Of a DNA stretch of 11,196 bases, positions 1-7,930 are shown one piece after another; the first letter of the stretch is position 1; every line of letters starts with the position of its first letter. Location: the NCBI GenBank assembly GCA_900764225.1, contig CAAFNG010000322.1:1-11196 (forward strand), written 5' to 3'. The stretch comes from Lachnospiraceae bacterium. Lineage in GTDB: Bacteria > Bacillota > Clostridia > Lachnospirales > Lachnospiraceae. A program made the translations under genes and the position numbers. Below the pieces are notes generated by a model that was not told the DNA's origin, ran no database searches, and saw only the letters and a list, made by a program, of their open reading frames with translations.

Positions 1-74
1 AGAGACAGATTCTACCACTTTCCAGGTATAAAAACAATGAATAATTGATTAACAAATCGTGACCAAAACCGTGC

Positions 75-124
75 AAAAATATCCTGCAGAAGGACCTGTA
101 CTTTTCAGGTTTTCTGCAGGATAT
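75..124 (-). terminator. Rho-independent terminator of the secreted-protein operon
   Basis: A perfect 13-bp inverted repeat (ATATCCTGCAGAA at 79-91 with TTCTGCAGGATAT at 112-124) encloses a second 5-bp stem (94-98 with 106-110). Read on the minus strand it is followed directly by TTTTT (79 down to 75). It begins six bases after the stop codon of the FN3 protein gene, so it ends the three-gene minus-strand operon. Bases 1-74 beyond it hold nothing I can identify. Confidence 0.9.
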
Positions 125-129
125 CCTGT

Positions 130-1560
130 TTACGCTATCTTAACACCTTTTCTGTTACTCCATGCACCGTAATAGACTTTTCCACCTGTTTTTTTATATG
201 CACGAATACGGACATAATACGTTCTTCCTCTTTTTAGACCGGAAAGAGTTTTTGATAACGCAGTTGTTGACACTGTTTTTGCTCCGTTGAATTTCGAGGA
301 AACGGAATACTGAATCTGATATCCTGATACAGCAGATATTTTTTTCCATCTGGCTGTCAGTTTTCCCGCAGCTTTACTGGACGGCGTGTACTGAGACGGC
401 GCTGACAGGCGGATCGTTCGGATTCCTGATTTATTATAGGAACTCAATGCAGATCCTCTGTACGCACGAACTGTATAAGTGTACATCGTTCCCTGTTTTG
501 CGGAGCGGTCTGTACAGGTCAGATTTTTTCCGCCTTTTACCGTTGCAATATAATTCCATTTACTGCTTTTTCCGGTTTTTCTGTAAATCTTATATCCTGT
601 TGCGTTTCTGACCTGTTTCCATTTCAGTACGATACCCACCGAGCTGTTCGAAATACCTGAAAGGGACGGTGTGGACAGTTTTACCTGTGCGGATGTCGGT
701 TTCGATACCGGGGTTTTTGAAATGTCTGCTGATTGAAACCGATAAACAGCCGAATCGACTGTGTCAGTTGCTGTCCACTGATTTCCTGTATAAACCCATT
801 TCTGGAAAAATACATAGAGATTATATGTAGCAGCCTTGGTGATTCCCTTTGCGGAACCGATTTTCCAGGCACTGTTCTTCTGGGCATCACGCGGATTGGA
901 ACTTGTACTCCAGTAAACCGGCTCCCATTTTACATCTCCATCTCCCGGATTCTGGTTTGTGGTTCCCGCACCGATCACCTGAAACGGATAGAATGTATCC
1001 GGATAAAATTTCAGTGGAGAATCCAGGCCTTTCAGAATACTTTCTGTCACCTTTGGTATAACCGCTTTGTGTGCCGGAACCACTGCCGGTCTCTTACTCT
1101 GATCCATTTTTATTTTTTTCAGTCTGGATCTGTTACCTTTGGTATCTACAAGTACCATATACAGATCAATCGCATTATCCGTCTTCAGATCATTGAGTTG
1201 TATCGTAAAATTCTTATCTGTTTTCGTGGAAATCCACGCACTTTTTAAAGTCAGTTTCGGAATTTCAGAGGTTCCGTCATCTCTTCGTTCTACCCATTGA
1301 TAATAACATTTTCCGTTTATATTTGTCCGTAATGTAAGGGCTGCCGAAGTATGACTTATCCACCGGAATCCCGTCCATTTTAACTCAATGCTGTTCTTAA
1401 CAGACTGAGACGCCGATGCAGCCATGGCTTCCGGCACTGTCACAATATCAGATACCGATAAAGTTTCTTCCGTATCGATATTTGCTGCTATGCATGTTAC
1501 CGGCAGCACAGATACAGAAAGTGTTGCAGCTAAAAGTATTGCTAAAAACTTCTTTTTCAT
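130..1560 (-). CDS. Secreted protein with Ig-like region and two C-terminal fibronectin type III domains
   Basis: 476 residues from the chosen ATG at 1560. An in-frame ATG at 1581 exists, but the 1560 start has an AGAGGAAAAG ribosome binding site just upstream and begins a clean signal peptide (MKKKFLAILLAATLSVSVLP, with likely cleavage after the Cys/Ala-rich stretch near residue 26). The mature protein begins with a beta-rich region (about 55-290) that I cannot assign. It contains a 'FYPFQVIGAGTTNQNPGDGD' block followed by a 'WKIGSAKGITKAATYNLYVF' block, conserved-looking and probably one Ig-like fold. Two FN3-like domains follow (about 295-385 and 388-476), the second with the typical GYQIQYS and TYYVRIRAYK strands. 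No catalytic motif and no LPXTG or other sorting signal is visible, so a secreted binding or scaffold protein is the likely role. It is last in an operon behind the transglutaminase-like gene and shares its signal-peptide style and terminal FN3 domain. Confidence 0.85.
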   Translation of the reverse strand: MKKKFLAILLAATLSVSVLPVTCIAANIDTEETLSVSDIVTVPEAMAASASQSVKNSIELKWTGFRWISHTSAALTLRTNINGKCYYQWVERRDDGTSEIPKLTLKSAWISTKTDKNFTIQLNDLKTDNAIDLYMVLVDTKGNRSRLKKIKMDQSKRPAVVPAHKAVIPKVTESILKGLDSPLKFYPDTFYPFQVIGAGTTNQNPGDGDVKWEPVYWSTSSNPRDAQKNSAWKIGSAKGITKAATYNLYVFFQKWVYTGNQWTATDTVDSAVYRFQSADISKTPVSKPTSAQVKLSTPSLSGISNSSVGIVLKWKQVRNATGYKIYRKTGKSSKWNYIATVKGGKNLTCTDRSAKQGTMYTYTVRAYRGSALSSYNKSGIRTIRLSAPSQYTPSSKAAGKLTARWKKISAVSGYQIQYSVSSKFNGAKTVSTTALSKTLSGLKRGRTYYVRIRAYKKTGGKVYYGAWSNRKGVKIA

Positions 1561-1577
1561 AGTTTTCTTTTCCTCTT

Positions 1578-1610
1578 TCATGTCATGGTAATCTTTACAG
1601 CTTTTGTTCA
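1578..1610 (-). other. In-frame TGA followed by a conserved-looking FN3 tail
   Basis: The transglutaminase-like gene stops at TGA (1610-1608). The same frame then reads nine codons, TKAVKITMT, to a second TGA (1580-1578). The neighbouring gene's FN3 domain ends WSNRKGVKIA, so SSWG-stop-TKAVKIT aligns naturally as SSWGxTKAVKIT. The sequence shows the frame continuity directly. Whether this is a nonsense mutation, a sequencing error or readthrough cannot be decided here. Confidence 0.7.
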
Positions 1611-4265
1611 GCCCCAGGAAGAATACAGTTTCTGCTTGCCCACGCTCTTATATGTCCGTATTCTTATGTAATATGTTCTTTTATTTGCAAGACCGGTTAT
1701 TGTACACTTTGTCGTGGAAACTTTTGTGATCGTTTTTGTTTTTACTCCGTTTTTAAATGTTTTGTCAGTTGAATACTGAATTTCATATCCGGTTGCAAAA
1801 CTGTTCTTTTTCCACTGAATGTCTGCTTTTCCTGTTTTCGTAGTTGTGCATTTTGTTATGGTTGTTGCAGATGGTATTACTGTTATTATTACAGTCTTTT
1901 TGGATGCTTTATAGTTTCTGGTTGCTGCTGCTGTAATTGTGACAGCTACTTTTCCCGTATAATTCGCGGCAATTGTTACTTTTCCATTTGAGTTAACCGT
2001 GACTTTTTTACTGCCTGACGTGTAGCTGAGTTTTGCCTTATCCTTTACTTTTGCTCCCAGGTAAAATGTCTGTGTTTTGGTACTCTGAGTCTTTTTCACA
2101 TTGGCAGCTGTAATACTGTTTACAGCCGGAACGATCTTAAAGGTTTTTGTCAGCGTTCCCCTGAATCTTGGTTTCACACCTGTTACCGTTACGGTTGCGG
2201 TACCTGCATTTACATTATTTTTCCAGGTAACTTTATAGTCCGTATTTTCACGTAACATTTTATTCGTGGAACCGGTATATGACTTATCTTGCACATAAAC
2301 TTTCATCTTCTGTGCTTTTCCGTTATATGTCCTGGTCGTATACTGGAGTTTCAGCTCTCCGTATTTCCTGAGATCCGCACCATACACTTCTCCCGTTTCC
2401 GGATTCCAGGCGGACCAGATTATACGCGTACCTCCATAGTTTTTCATCTTATCCGCAGTCCATGTAGAATTGTTAAGCGGATAATATGCAGTCAATGTCT
2501 GATTCTTAAATATGTCAGTGCCTATCTGAGGTGCGTTTCCTTCAAAATAAATACGCTCCAAATGTAGATTTTCAAAGGCATTGTTTTCTATTTTCCTTAT
2601 TGTTTTTTTTACGCGCAGTGCCGGTTTGCTGTAATTTTTATATGTATTTCTGGTAATAACTGTTCCGTTATCTGCCGGCTTTGGTGTTGTGATCGGCGTC
2701 GCTGTTGGCTTTGGTGTAACTGTTGTTGTCGAACTTTTTAATGTAATTTTTATCGGAGTCTCTTCAGCATCAATATTAGGATTTTCCTTAACCGAGATCC
2801 AGAAAGCACCATTTACAAGTGCAAAACCGTAAACATATTCATCAGTATACTTCACATCTGCTACTTTTACTGTGCCGGATCCATCCAGATTCATCTGATA
2901 GATTGCATCCGGGCCACTGTAATAAAATTTTCCATTATCGAGAACGGTCTTCGCAGAATTGCCCCAATAAGCATTGGGATTTCCCACATACGGCCACTTC
3001 ATGCTTAACGTACTGATCACTGTAGCAGAAGAATCCAGTATTTTCTGGCATTTTACTTTTCCGATTCTTATATCTGTACCCTTGGTAGTATTAATTTCCA
3101 TATAATACCATTTTCCCTGATAATACCAGATTCCTGTATCAATATTTTTCCAGAAAAAATTATCATATTTTCCCGACGTTGCTAATGGTGCTGTTTCCGT
3201 TCCACCATTCCATGCTTCCCAGCTGTCATGTTCAAGGTTTCTGATCGCAGAATCGCTCAACATAAAATACTGATGCCTGACGCGTCCCAGCTGATCCCAC
3301 ACCGGATCATCCCAGGTAGCATCAACATGGTACCACTGACCATCAATTTTTACCAGATTCCATCCGTGCTGCATTGCTGCACTGGCAACATATTTGCTCT
3401 CAATTCCGACTTTTCCCAGAAGATACTGATATGCAAGAGCATACCCCTGACACACCCCTTTTCCTTTTACCAGAATTCCTTCCGCTGTATAATCAGAGTC
3501 CGGAAGCTCATCGTCCATAACCCCCTGGTAATCATACTCCGCATTCAAAACGATATAATCATGAAGTGCCAGTGCTTTTTCCAGATTGCTCATTCCCGGC
3601 TGTACAACAGAAAGTGCCTTTTCTGCAGCATACTCAAAAGAAGATGAGCCGAAAATACTGCTTCGGCTTCTTCCCATAGAAGGTTTCGCATCTTCATATA
3701 GCATAACTGCAATACCATTCTCCACATCGCAGGATTCAAAAGAAAGCCAGTAATATTCCGGATGTTTATTAATAAACAGCATTACAACATCTGAAATCTG
3801 TTCTGCCGGAATAGCAAGAGCTGAAATATCCAGTACAGAACTATTCTCCTCCACAAGACTTACCAGACTGTTTTCCCACTCTTCCTTAAGTACTGCTGAA
3901 GTTTTTTTCGGACTGAGCGCGCCTTCCTGAATAATTCCGTCATGTGATAATATTATATTTCCATTTTCTGCTGTTCCGCCATCAGAAAAATTTTCTCCCG
4001 AATCTGTGAAATTTTCACTATTGTTGCTTCCTGTACCCGCCTGTTCTGTTTCTCCAATCTCCAGTTCTTCCGTATCTTCATATTCAACAGTTTCTGCATC
4101 TTCTGTATTTTCTGCTTCTTCCTGTCTGAAACTCTCATCTGCCTCCTCGAAAATATCTTCCGTTGTTGTCGCTTCATCACCAAAATCTGCTGCCAGCCCG
4201 TTTGCCGGAAAAGCTGTTACACAAAGTACTGCGCTGAAAAGCAACACCGAAAGCTTCTTTTTCAT
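1608..4265 (-). CDS. Secreted transglutaminase-like multidomain protein (LRR/Ig/FN3 tail)
   Basis: 885 residues from the ATG at 4265, chosen because GGAGGGG lies just upstream and the signal peptide MKKKLSVLLFSAVLCVTAFP starts there. The upstream in-frame ATG at 4376 would run inside the preceding gene. Order: signal peptide; acidic Glu/Asp-rich low-complexity segment (about 26-80); transglutaminase-like core (about 210-340) with the apparent Cys-His-Asp triad C272 (GVCQGYA), H300 (MQHGWNLV) and D315 (YHVDATWDD); a region with W/Y-rich repeats (about 365-500); a Thr/Pro linker (about 505-530); a degenerate BspA-type LRR end (about 545-620); two Ig-like beta modules (about 630-715 and 716-800); and a terminal FN3 (about 800-885). 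The intact triad argues for an active protease or amidase-like enzyme acting outside the cell, but the substrate is unknown. It starts 16 nt after the SH3b gene. The C-terminus looks clipped: after a TGA the same frame continues with TKAVKITMT, resembling the missing last FN3 strand. Confidence 0.88.
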   Translation of the reverse strand: MKKKLSVLLFSAVLCVTAFPANGLAADFGDEATTTEDIFEEADESFRQEEAENTEDAETVEYEDTEELEIGETEQAGTGSNNSENFTDSGENFSDGGTAENGNIILSHDGIIQEGALSPKKTSAVLKEEWENSLVSLVEENSSVLDISALAIPAEQISDVVMLFINKHPEYYWLSFESCDVENGIAVMLYEDAKPSMGRSRSSIFGSSSFEYAAEKALSVVQPGMSNLEKALALHDYIVLNAEYDYQGVMDDELPDSDYTAEGILVKGKGVCQGYALAYQYLLGKVGIESKYVASAAMQHGWNLVKIDGQWYHVDATWDDPVWDQLGRVRHQYFMLSDSAIRNLEHDSWEAWNGGTETAPLATSGKYDNFFWKNIDTGIWYYQGKWYYMEINTTKGTDIRIGKVKCQKILDSSATVISTLSMKWPYVGNPNAYWGNSAKTVLDNGKFYYSGPDAIYQMNLDGSGTVKVADVKYTDEYVYGFALVNGAFWISVKENPNIDAEETPIKITLKSSTTTVTPKPTATPITTPKPADNGTVITRNTYKNYSKPALRVKKTIRKIENNAFENLHLERIYFEGNAPQIGTDIFKNQTLTAYYPLNNSTWTADKMKNYGGTRIIWSAWNPETGEVYGADLRKYGELKLQYTTRTYNGKAQKMKVYVQDKSYTGSTNKMLRENTDYKVTWKNNVNAGTATVTVTGVKPRFRGTLTKTFKIVPAVNSITAANVKKTQSTKTQTFYLGAKVKDKAKLSYTSGSKKVTVNSNGKVTIAANYTGKVAVTITAAATRNYKASKKTVIITVIPSATTITKCTTTKTGKADIQWKKNSFATGYEIQYSTDKTFKNGVKTKTITKVSTTKCTITGLANKRTYYIRIRTYKSVGKQKLYSSWG

Positions 4266-4281
4266 TAGTTTTTCTCCCCTC

Positions 4282-5232
4282 CTATTTGAGATAGTTTTTA
4301 TCGACGTATCCTTCTTTTCCAAGTTTCGGTACATATACATACCAGTAAGTTTTGTCTTCTTTTTCAATGATCTCAACGGTATCCCCGGTATTCAGCTGAC
4401 CGATTTCATTATTCTTGTCAAAAGCTTTCGCACTGCGTAATGCCAGGAACCCCTTATCTACCTGCACTGTCATAGTCGGATATGTTACCTCCGGGCCTCC
4501 TGTCAGATAGTTTTTATCTACATAACCGGTCTTGTCAAGCTGTGGTGAATACACATACCAGTAGTTGTCGTCACTGGTATCCTTAACCTGAACATTATCT
4601 CCGGTATTCAGCTGACCAATCTCATTGCTGTCATTATAGGCCGGTTTATTTCGAAGTGCCAGGTAGCCTTTTTCTACCTTAACTGTCCACAGGCCACTGT
4701 TGTAAATATAACGATTATCTACATATCCGGATTTATCCAGCTTCGGTGAATACACATACCAGTATGTGGAATCACTGCTGTCTTTTACAAGAACCGTATC
4801 TCCGGTATTCAGCCTGCCGATCTCATTGGTGTCATTATAGGCTGCCGTATTGCGAAGTGCCAGATATCCGCTTTTTACTTTTACCGTCCAGGAATCATTG
4901 GAAGCAGCTGAATTCTCTGCTACCTGAAGATAATTTTTGTCCACATAACCGGCTTTATCAAGCTTCGGTGAATACGCATACCAGTATGTGGAATCCTTCC
5001 TGTCTGTGATTTCTACCAGATCTCCGGTATTAAGCTGGCCGATCTCATTACTCCTGTCAAAAGCTTTCCCGCTTCGTAATGCCAGATATCCACTGTCTAC
5101 CTTCACCTCAAAAGTCGTTCCTGCTGCTGCTCTGATCTTTTGCGACGGCACGACTGCCGCTGTAAAAGCAAGGACAAAAAGTGCCACCCACTTCATATGC
5201 CTCGTTCCTGATAAAAAATTTCTTTTTTTCAT
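4282..5232 (-). CDS. Secreted protein of four tandem SH3b-like repeats
   Basis: 316 residues. The ATG at 5232 is preceded by AAGGAGG at good spacing, and the N-terminus is a signal peptide (KR-rich start, hydrophobic 14-28, likely cleavage near residues 35-37). The rest is four copies of a module of about 62 residues (about 41-103, 115-177, 182-243, 254-315). Each runs from V-K/Q-V-x-x-G-[YF]-L-A-L-R through NEIG-[QR]-LNTGD and YWY-x-Y-x-P to GYVD and a final Tyr. That layout, with a 'LALR' strand, a 'L-x-GD' turn and a final 'GYV' strand, matches bacterial SH3 (SH3b/SH3_3) domains, which commonly bind peptidoglycan or other wall polymers. No catalytic domain is present, so an adhesion or wall-binding role is inferred. 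It is the first gene of a three-gene secreted-protein operon, with its promoter about 85 nt upstream. Confidence 0.88.
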   Translation of the reverse strand: MKKRNFLSGTRHMKWVALFVLAFTAAVVPSQKIRAAAGTTFEVKVDSGYLALRSGKAFDRSNEIGQLNTGDLVEITDRKDSTYWYAYSPKLDKAGYVDKNYLQVAENSAASNDSWTVKVKSGYLALRNTAAYNDTNEIGRLNTGDTVLVKDSSDSTYWYVYSPKLDKSGYVDNRYIYNSGLWTVKVEKGYLALRNKPAYNDSNEIGQLNTGDNVQVKDTSDDNYWYVYSPQLDKTGYVDKNYLTGGPEVTYPTMTVQVDKGFLALRSAKAFDKNNEIGQLNTGDTVEIIEKEDKTYWYVYVPKLGKEGYVDKNYLK

Positions 5233-5325
5233 GGTTATGCCTCCTTTTCCTGATATTTCGTGAATGAATCGCAGAAAAACTGTACTCCTGTTCGTTGATA
5301 ATGAACACCTGAATTTTGTAGTAAT

Positions 5326-5334
5326 ATTATACCA
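5326..5334 (-). promoter_or_regulatory. Extended -10 promoter element for the secreted-protein operon
   Basis: On the minus strand the sequence reads TGGTATAAT, a perfect extended -10 (TGnTATAAT). A good -35 is not visible at 17 bp spacing; a CTTACA lies 20 bp upstream. Extended -10 promoters tolerate this. Transcription would start near 5319, giving a leader of about 85 nt. That leader carries a short imperfect palindrome (GTTC...GAAC, about 5290-5306), which could be an operator or hairpin. Confidence 0.65.
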
Positions 5335-5425
5335 TATTTTCTTCTGGCATCTGTAAGAATCTTATCGCTGTATTCAGCCCGATTTGGCCTGCAAAAATAT
5401 TTTTCAGCCGTTTGTCTTACTGTAC

Positions 5426-5454
5426 TTGACATCAAAAGCGCAAGGTGTTATATT
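5426..5454 (+). promoter_or_regulatory. Sigma-A type promoter of the J-domain gene
   Basis: TTGACA (5426-5431), a 17-bp spacer, then TATATT (5449-5454) preceded by TG at -15/-14. This is a near-consensus housekeeping promoter with an extended -10. A 12-bp A/T palindrome (5393-5404) lies upstream in the shared divergent region. Transcription would start near 5461. No CIRCE (HrcA) operator is visible, so control by the classical heat-shock repressor is not supported. Confidence 0.85.
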
Positions 5455-5460
5455 ACAGAT

Positions 5461-5619
5461 AGAACAACTGGAGGAACTTTCTTAACCAGTGTCACAAAAG
5501 ATTTTGAAACTAACCCCGGGAATTTTTCCCGGGGAATTTTATAAGCAGACAATTGCGAGGCGGATACTGGTAATCCACACTCAGCTAATTTCATAATTGT
5601 ATAAGGGAAGGTGAATACC
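5461..5619 (+). promoter_or_regulatory. Long 5' leader of the J-domain gene with a GC hairpin
   Basis: About 160 nt separate the predicted transcription start from the ATG. The leader has a perfect 9-bp hairpin (CCCCGGGAA 5514-5522, loop TTT, TTCCCGGGG 5526-5534) followed by AATTTTATAA, a weak U-tract, so it could act as an attenuator or a stability hairpin. ACCAGT (5485-5490) can pair with ACTGGT (5566-5571), enclosing the hairpin, and GGAT/ATCC (5562-5565 with 5573-5576) can form a competing small hairpin. A GGAGG-like motif near 5470 has no credible start codon at normal spacing. I recognise no known riboswitch family. Confidence 0.5.
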
Positions 5620-6708
5620 ATGTCAGTAAAAAGAGATTATTACGACGTTCTGGGCATTGACCGGAACGCAGATGAAAAAACAATAAAAAAAGCATACCGT
5701 AAGCTGGCCAAGAAGTATCATCCGGATACCAACGCCGGCAATCCGGAAGCTGCTGATAAATTTAAAGAAGTAAATGAAGCCTATGATATCTTAAGCGATC
5801 CTAAGAAGAAACAGATGTATGATCAGTTCGGTCATGCTGCATTTGACGCTGGTGCTGATCCGGGCGCAGGAGCCGGTGGTTTCAGCGGTTTTCACAGCAA
5901 CAATAACGGCTCCTATCAGGAATTTCATTTCAACGGAGAGAATATGGACGATATTTTCGGAGATATCTTTGGAAATATGTTTCATGGAGGTCATGGCAGC
6001 GCCGGTGGCAATAGTGCTTATGAGCATTTCAGCGGTAATGGCGGAAGCTTCCATGGCGGCTTTGGTGGAAACAGTGGTTTTCATGGCGGTTTCGGCGGTA
6101 ATGGTTTCGGAGGCTTCCATCAGGAATCTTTTCGCCAGAAAGGCTCCGATGTAAAAGCCAGTATTAATGTTACCTTTGATGAAGCAGCTTTCGGTGCCGA
6201 CAAGCGGATTTCTCTGTCCAGTCCGGACGGAAGCTCCGGCGCACCGCAGACGCTTCAGGTACACATTCCTGCCGGTATTGACACCGGCAAGAGCATCCGT
6301 CTGAAAGGAAAAGGAATGCCCGGAACCGGTGGCGGCGAACCTGGCGATCTGCTTCTGAAAGTGACTGTCGGCTCACGACCTGGCTATGAGCGTAAAGGAT
6401 CTGATGTTTACACCACACTCTCCATTCCGTATACTACCGCAGTATTCGGTGGCGAGGCTACCGTTCCTACCCTTTACGGCAATGTGATCTGCAAAATCCG
6501 TGAAGGCATGCAGTCCGGTTCCAAGATCCGTCTGAGGGGCAAAGGTATCGTCTCCATGAAAAATCCTCAGGTTCGCGGTGACCAGTACGTTACCATCCAG
6601 ATTCAGGTTCCGCAGGATCTGAATTACACTGCAAAGGAGAAACTCCATGAATACGCAAAAGCCTGCGGGCTGGAGCGAAGCAACGCAGGCGGCTCCCACG
6701 TAGCATAA
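5620..6708 (+). CDS. DnaJ-like co-chaperone, type II (no zinc finger)
   Basis: 362 residues from ATG 5620. GTG 5611 is in frame, but AAGGTGA lies at the right distance for the ATG and would overlap the GTG. Residues 4-70 are a J domain with the HPD motif (34-36, [10 protein letters not shown]), which stimulates the ATPase of DnaK. A long Gly/Phe-rich region follows (about 77-170) with His-containing repeats such as FHGGFGGN. Residues 173-340 are the two beta-barrel substrate-binding domains (DnaJ C-terminal domain; LKGKGMP and LRGKGI turns). The four CxxCxGxG zinc-binding repeats of classical DnaJ are absent, as in CbpA-type proteins. It stands alone rather than in a dnaK operon, so it is probably an accessory co-chaperone. 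The last dozen or so residues are a short unstructured tail. Confidence 0.93.
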   Translation: MSVKRDYYDVLGIDRNADEKTIKKAYRKLAKKYHPDTNAGNPEAADKFKEVNEAYDILSDPKKKQMYDQFGHAAFDAGADPGAGAGGFSGFHSNNNGSYQEFHFNGENMDDIFGDIFGNMFHGGHGSAGGNSAYEHFSGNGGSFHGGFGGNSGFHGGFGGNGFGGFHQESFRQKGSDVKASINVTFDEAAFGADKRISLSSPDGSSGAPQTLQVHIPAGIDTGKSIRLKGKGMPGTGGGEPGDLLLKVTVGSRPGYERKGSDVYTTLSIPYTTAVFGGEATVPTLYGNVICKIREGMQSGSKIRLRGKGIVSMKNPQVRGDQYVTIQIQVPQDLNYTAKEKLHEYAKACGLERSNAGGSHVA

Positions 6709-6715
6709 AGCCTAA

Positions 6716-6779
6716 TACAAAAAGAGTACCACGAATCTCATATGATAATACATGAGATCCTGTGATACTCTTTTTTGTA
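6716..6779. terminator. Bidirectional terminator between convergent genes
   Basis: An imperfect long hairpin: outer arms AGAGTAcCAC (6723-6732) with GTGaTACTCT (6762-6771), inner arms ATCTCAT (6735-6741) with ATGAGAT (6752-6758). It is flanked by TTTTTT (6771-6776) for the plus strand and AAAAA (6719-6723) giving a T-tract on the minus strand. It therefore serves both the J-domain gene, which ends at 6708, and the PfoR-like gene, which ends at 6801. Confidence 0.85.
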
Positions 6780-6800
6780 TGCAAAAAATTTCTGATACGT

Positions 6801-7892
6801 TTATGACAGTGTCATGTCCCCGTCTTTTACCCATCCAATCTTACGCACGAACATATTGATCAGCGGACAAAGCACCGCCGGAAGAATGAAAGAAATCAGG
6901 AATAATCCGGCCCAGTCCATAGCGGTAACTGCGGATTTTGTTCCTGCAGCAATATCGTTCATCCATCCTGTATACACACCAATTTGTCCTACAAAACCAC
7001 AGGTTCCCATTCCGGATGATACTGCGGTTCCGTTCATCTGCAGCTTAAACAGACAGGTTGCAAGCGGTCCTGTGATCGCAGAGGTTACGATCGGTGCGAT
7101 CCAGATTCTTGGATTTCTTACAATATTTCCCATCTGGAGCATGGAGGTTCCGATTCCCTGTGAAACCAGTCCTCCCCATTTATTCTCCTTGAAGGACATT
7201 ACCGCAAAACCTACCATCTGGGCACAGCAGCCTGCTACTGCCGCACCGCCTGCCAGCCCGGTCAGTCCCAGTGCCGCACAGATCGCTGCGGAAGAAATCG
7301 GCAGTGTCAGTGCAATTCCCACAAATACGGAAACCAGGATTCCCATAAAGAATGGCTGCAGATCTGTTGCCCACATGATCACGCTTCCTACCTTCATGGC
7401 TGCTTTTCCAAGTGCAGGTGCCCACCATGCGGAAAGTCCCACACCTACGCCGATCGTTACCAGCGGTGTCACAAGAATATCGATCTTCGTCTCCTTGGAC
7501 ACAGCCTTACCAAGCTCAGCTGCAACAATGGCCACAAACAGTACAGCCAGAGGACCACCGGCTCCGCCAAGTGCATTGGATGCAAATCCAACCGTGATCA
7601 GCGAAAAAAGTACCAGTGGCGGACAATGCAGCGCATAACCGATCGCTACTGCCATAGCCGGGCCGCTCATAGCGGATGCAAGGGATCCAACCGTATACGG
7701 AGTATCGTTGACTGTGGCAACTGTCATTGTAAGAAACGGAATGTGAAACTGTGTGCCAAGAGTGTTGATGATCGTACCGATCAGAAGGGAACAGAAAAGT
7801 CCCTGTGCCATGGCTCCCAGCGCATCGATACCATATCTCTTCAGTGAGATCTCGATATCCTTCCGCTTCAGAAACGCTTTAAATTTTTCCAT
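6801..7892 (-). CDS. PfoR/PTS EIIC-like polytopic membrane protein
   Basis: 363 residues. After a short basic N-terminus (MEKFKAFLKRKD) nearly the whole chain is hydrophobic segments separated by Gly/Ala-rich turns, with roughly eight to ten membrane spans. The sequence resembles the PTS_EIIC_2 family, which includes PfoR, named as a regulator of perfringolysin in Clostridium perfringens; recognisable stretches include NDTPYTVGSLASAMSGPAMA, SNALGGAGGPLAV and GTCGFVGQIGVYTGW. No EIIA or EIIB phosphorylation domain is fused or nearby. Sugar phosphotransfer is therefore not demonstrated, and a transporter or sensor role is only family-based. It lies 36 nt downstream of the ferredoxin-type aldo/keto reductase on the same strand, probably co-transcribed. 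The ribosome binding site is weak (GGAGAGAGAG). Confidence 0.78.
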   Translation of the reverse strand: MEKFKAFLKRKDIEISLKRYGIDALGAMAQGLFCSLLIGTIINTLGTQFHIPFLTMTVATVNDTPYTVGSLASAMSGPAMAVAIGYALHCPPLVLFSLITVGFASNALGGAGGPLAVLFVAIVAAELGKAVSKETKIDILVTPLVTIGVGVGLSAWWAPALGKAAMKVGSVIMWATDLQPFFMGILVSVFVGIALTLPISSAAICAALGLTGLAGGAAVAGCCAQMVGFAVMSFKENKWGGLVSQGIGTSMLQMGNIVRNPRIWIAPIVTSAITGPLATCLFKLQMNGTAVSSGMGTCGFVGQIGVYTGWMNDIAAGTKSAVTAMDWAGLFLISFILPAVLCPLINMFVRKIGWVKDGDMTLS

Positions 7893-7909
7893 TATAAAAC
7901 TCTCTCTCC

Positions 7910-7930
7910 GCCCTCATAAAGGGCTTTTTT
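7910..7930 (+). terminator. Plus-strand terminator-like hairpin in a minus-strand operon
   Basis: GCCCT (7910-7914), a 5-base loop, AGGGC (7920-7924), then TTTTTT (7925-7930). The T-run is on the plus strand, opposite to both flanking genes, and overlaps the reductase stop codon. It could stop antisense transcripts. In the minus-strand mRNA the same bases would form a hairpin just before the PfoR-like ribosome binding site. Confidence 0.5.

Noticed and set aside
733..1248. Plus-strand open frame of 171 codons opposite the FN3 protein
   Set aside because: It lies wholly antisense to a well-supported gene, has no ribosome binding site and reads as low-quality, Ile/Cys-rich sequence.
4266..4376. 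Longer N-terminus for the transglutaminase-like protein from ATG 4376
   Set aside because: It would place 37 non-signal residues before a perfect signal peptide and overlap the SH3b gene; the strong GGAGGGG site favours 4265.
5335..5460. CIRCE or CtsR operator upstream of the J-domain gene
   Set aside because: No TTAGCACTC-N9-GAGTGCTAA palindrome and no GGTCAAA heptad repeat pair in the promoter region.
5489..5596. GTG-initiated leader peptide of about 35 codons in the J-domain gene leader
   Set aside because: The only GGAGG-like motif is about 14 nt upstream of the GTG, too far, and the peptide has no regulatory signature.
6814..7638. Plus-strand open frame of 274 codons opposite the PfoR-like gene
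   Set aside because: An antisense shadow of a Gly/Ala-rich membrane protein; its Ser/Pro/Thr-rich composition is what such a shadow gives.
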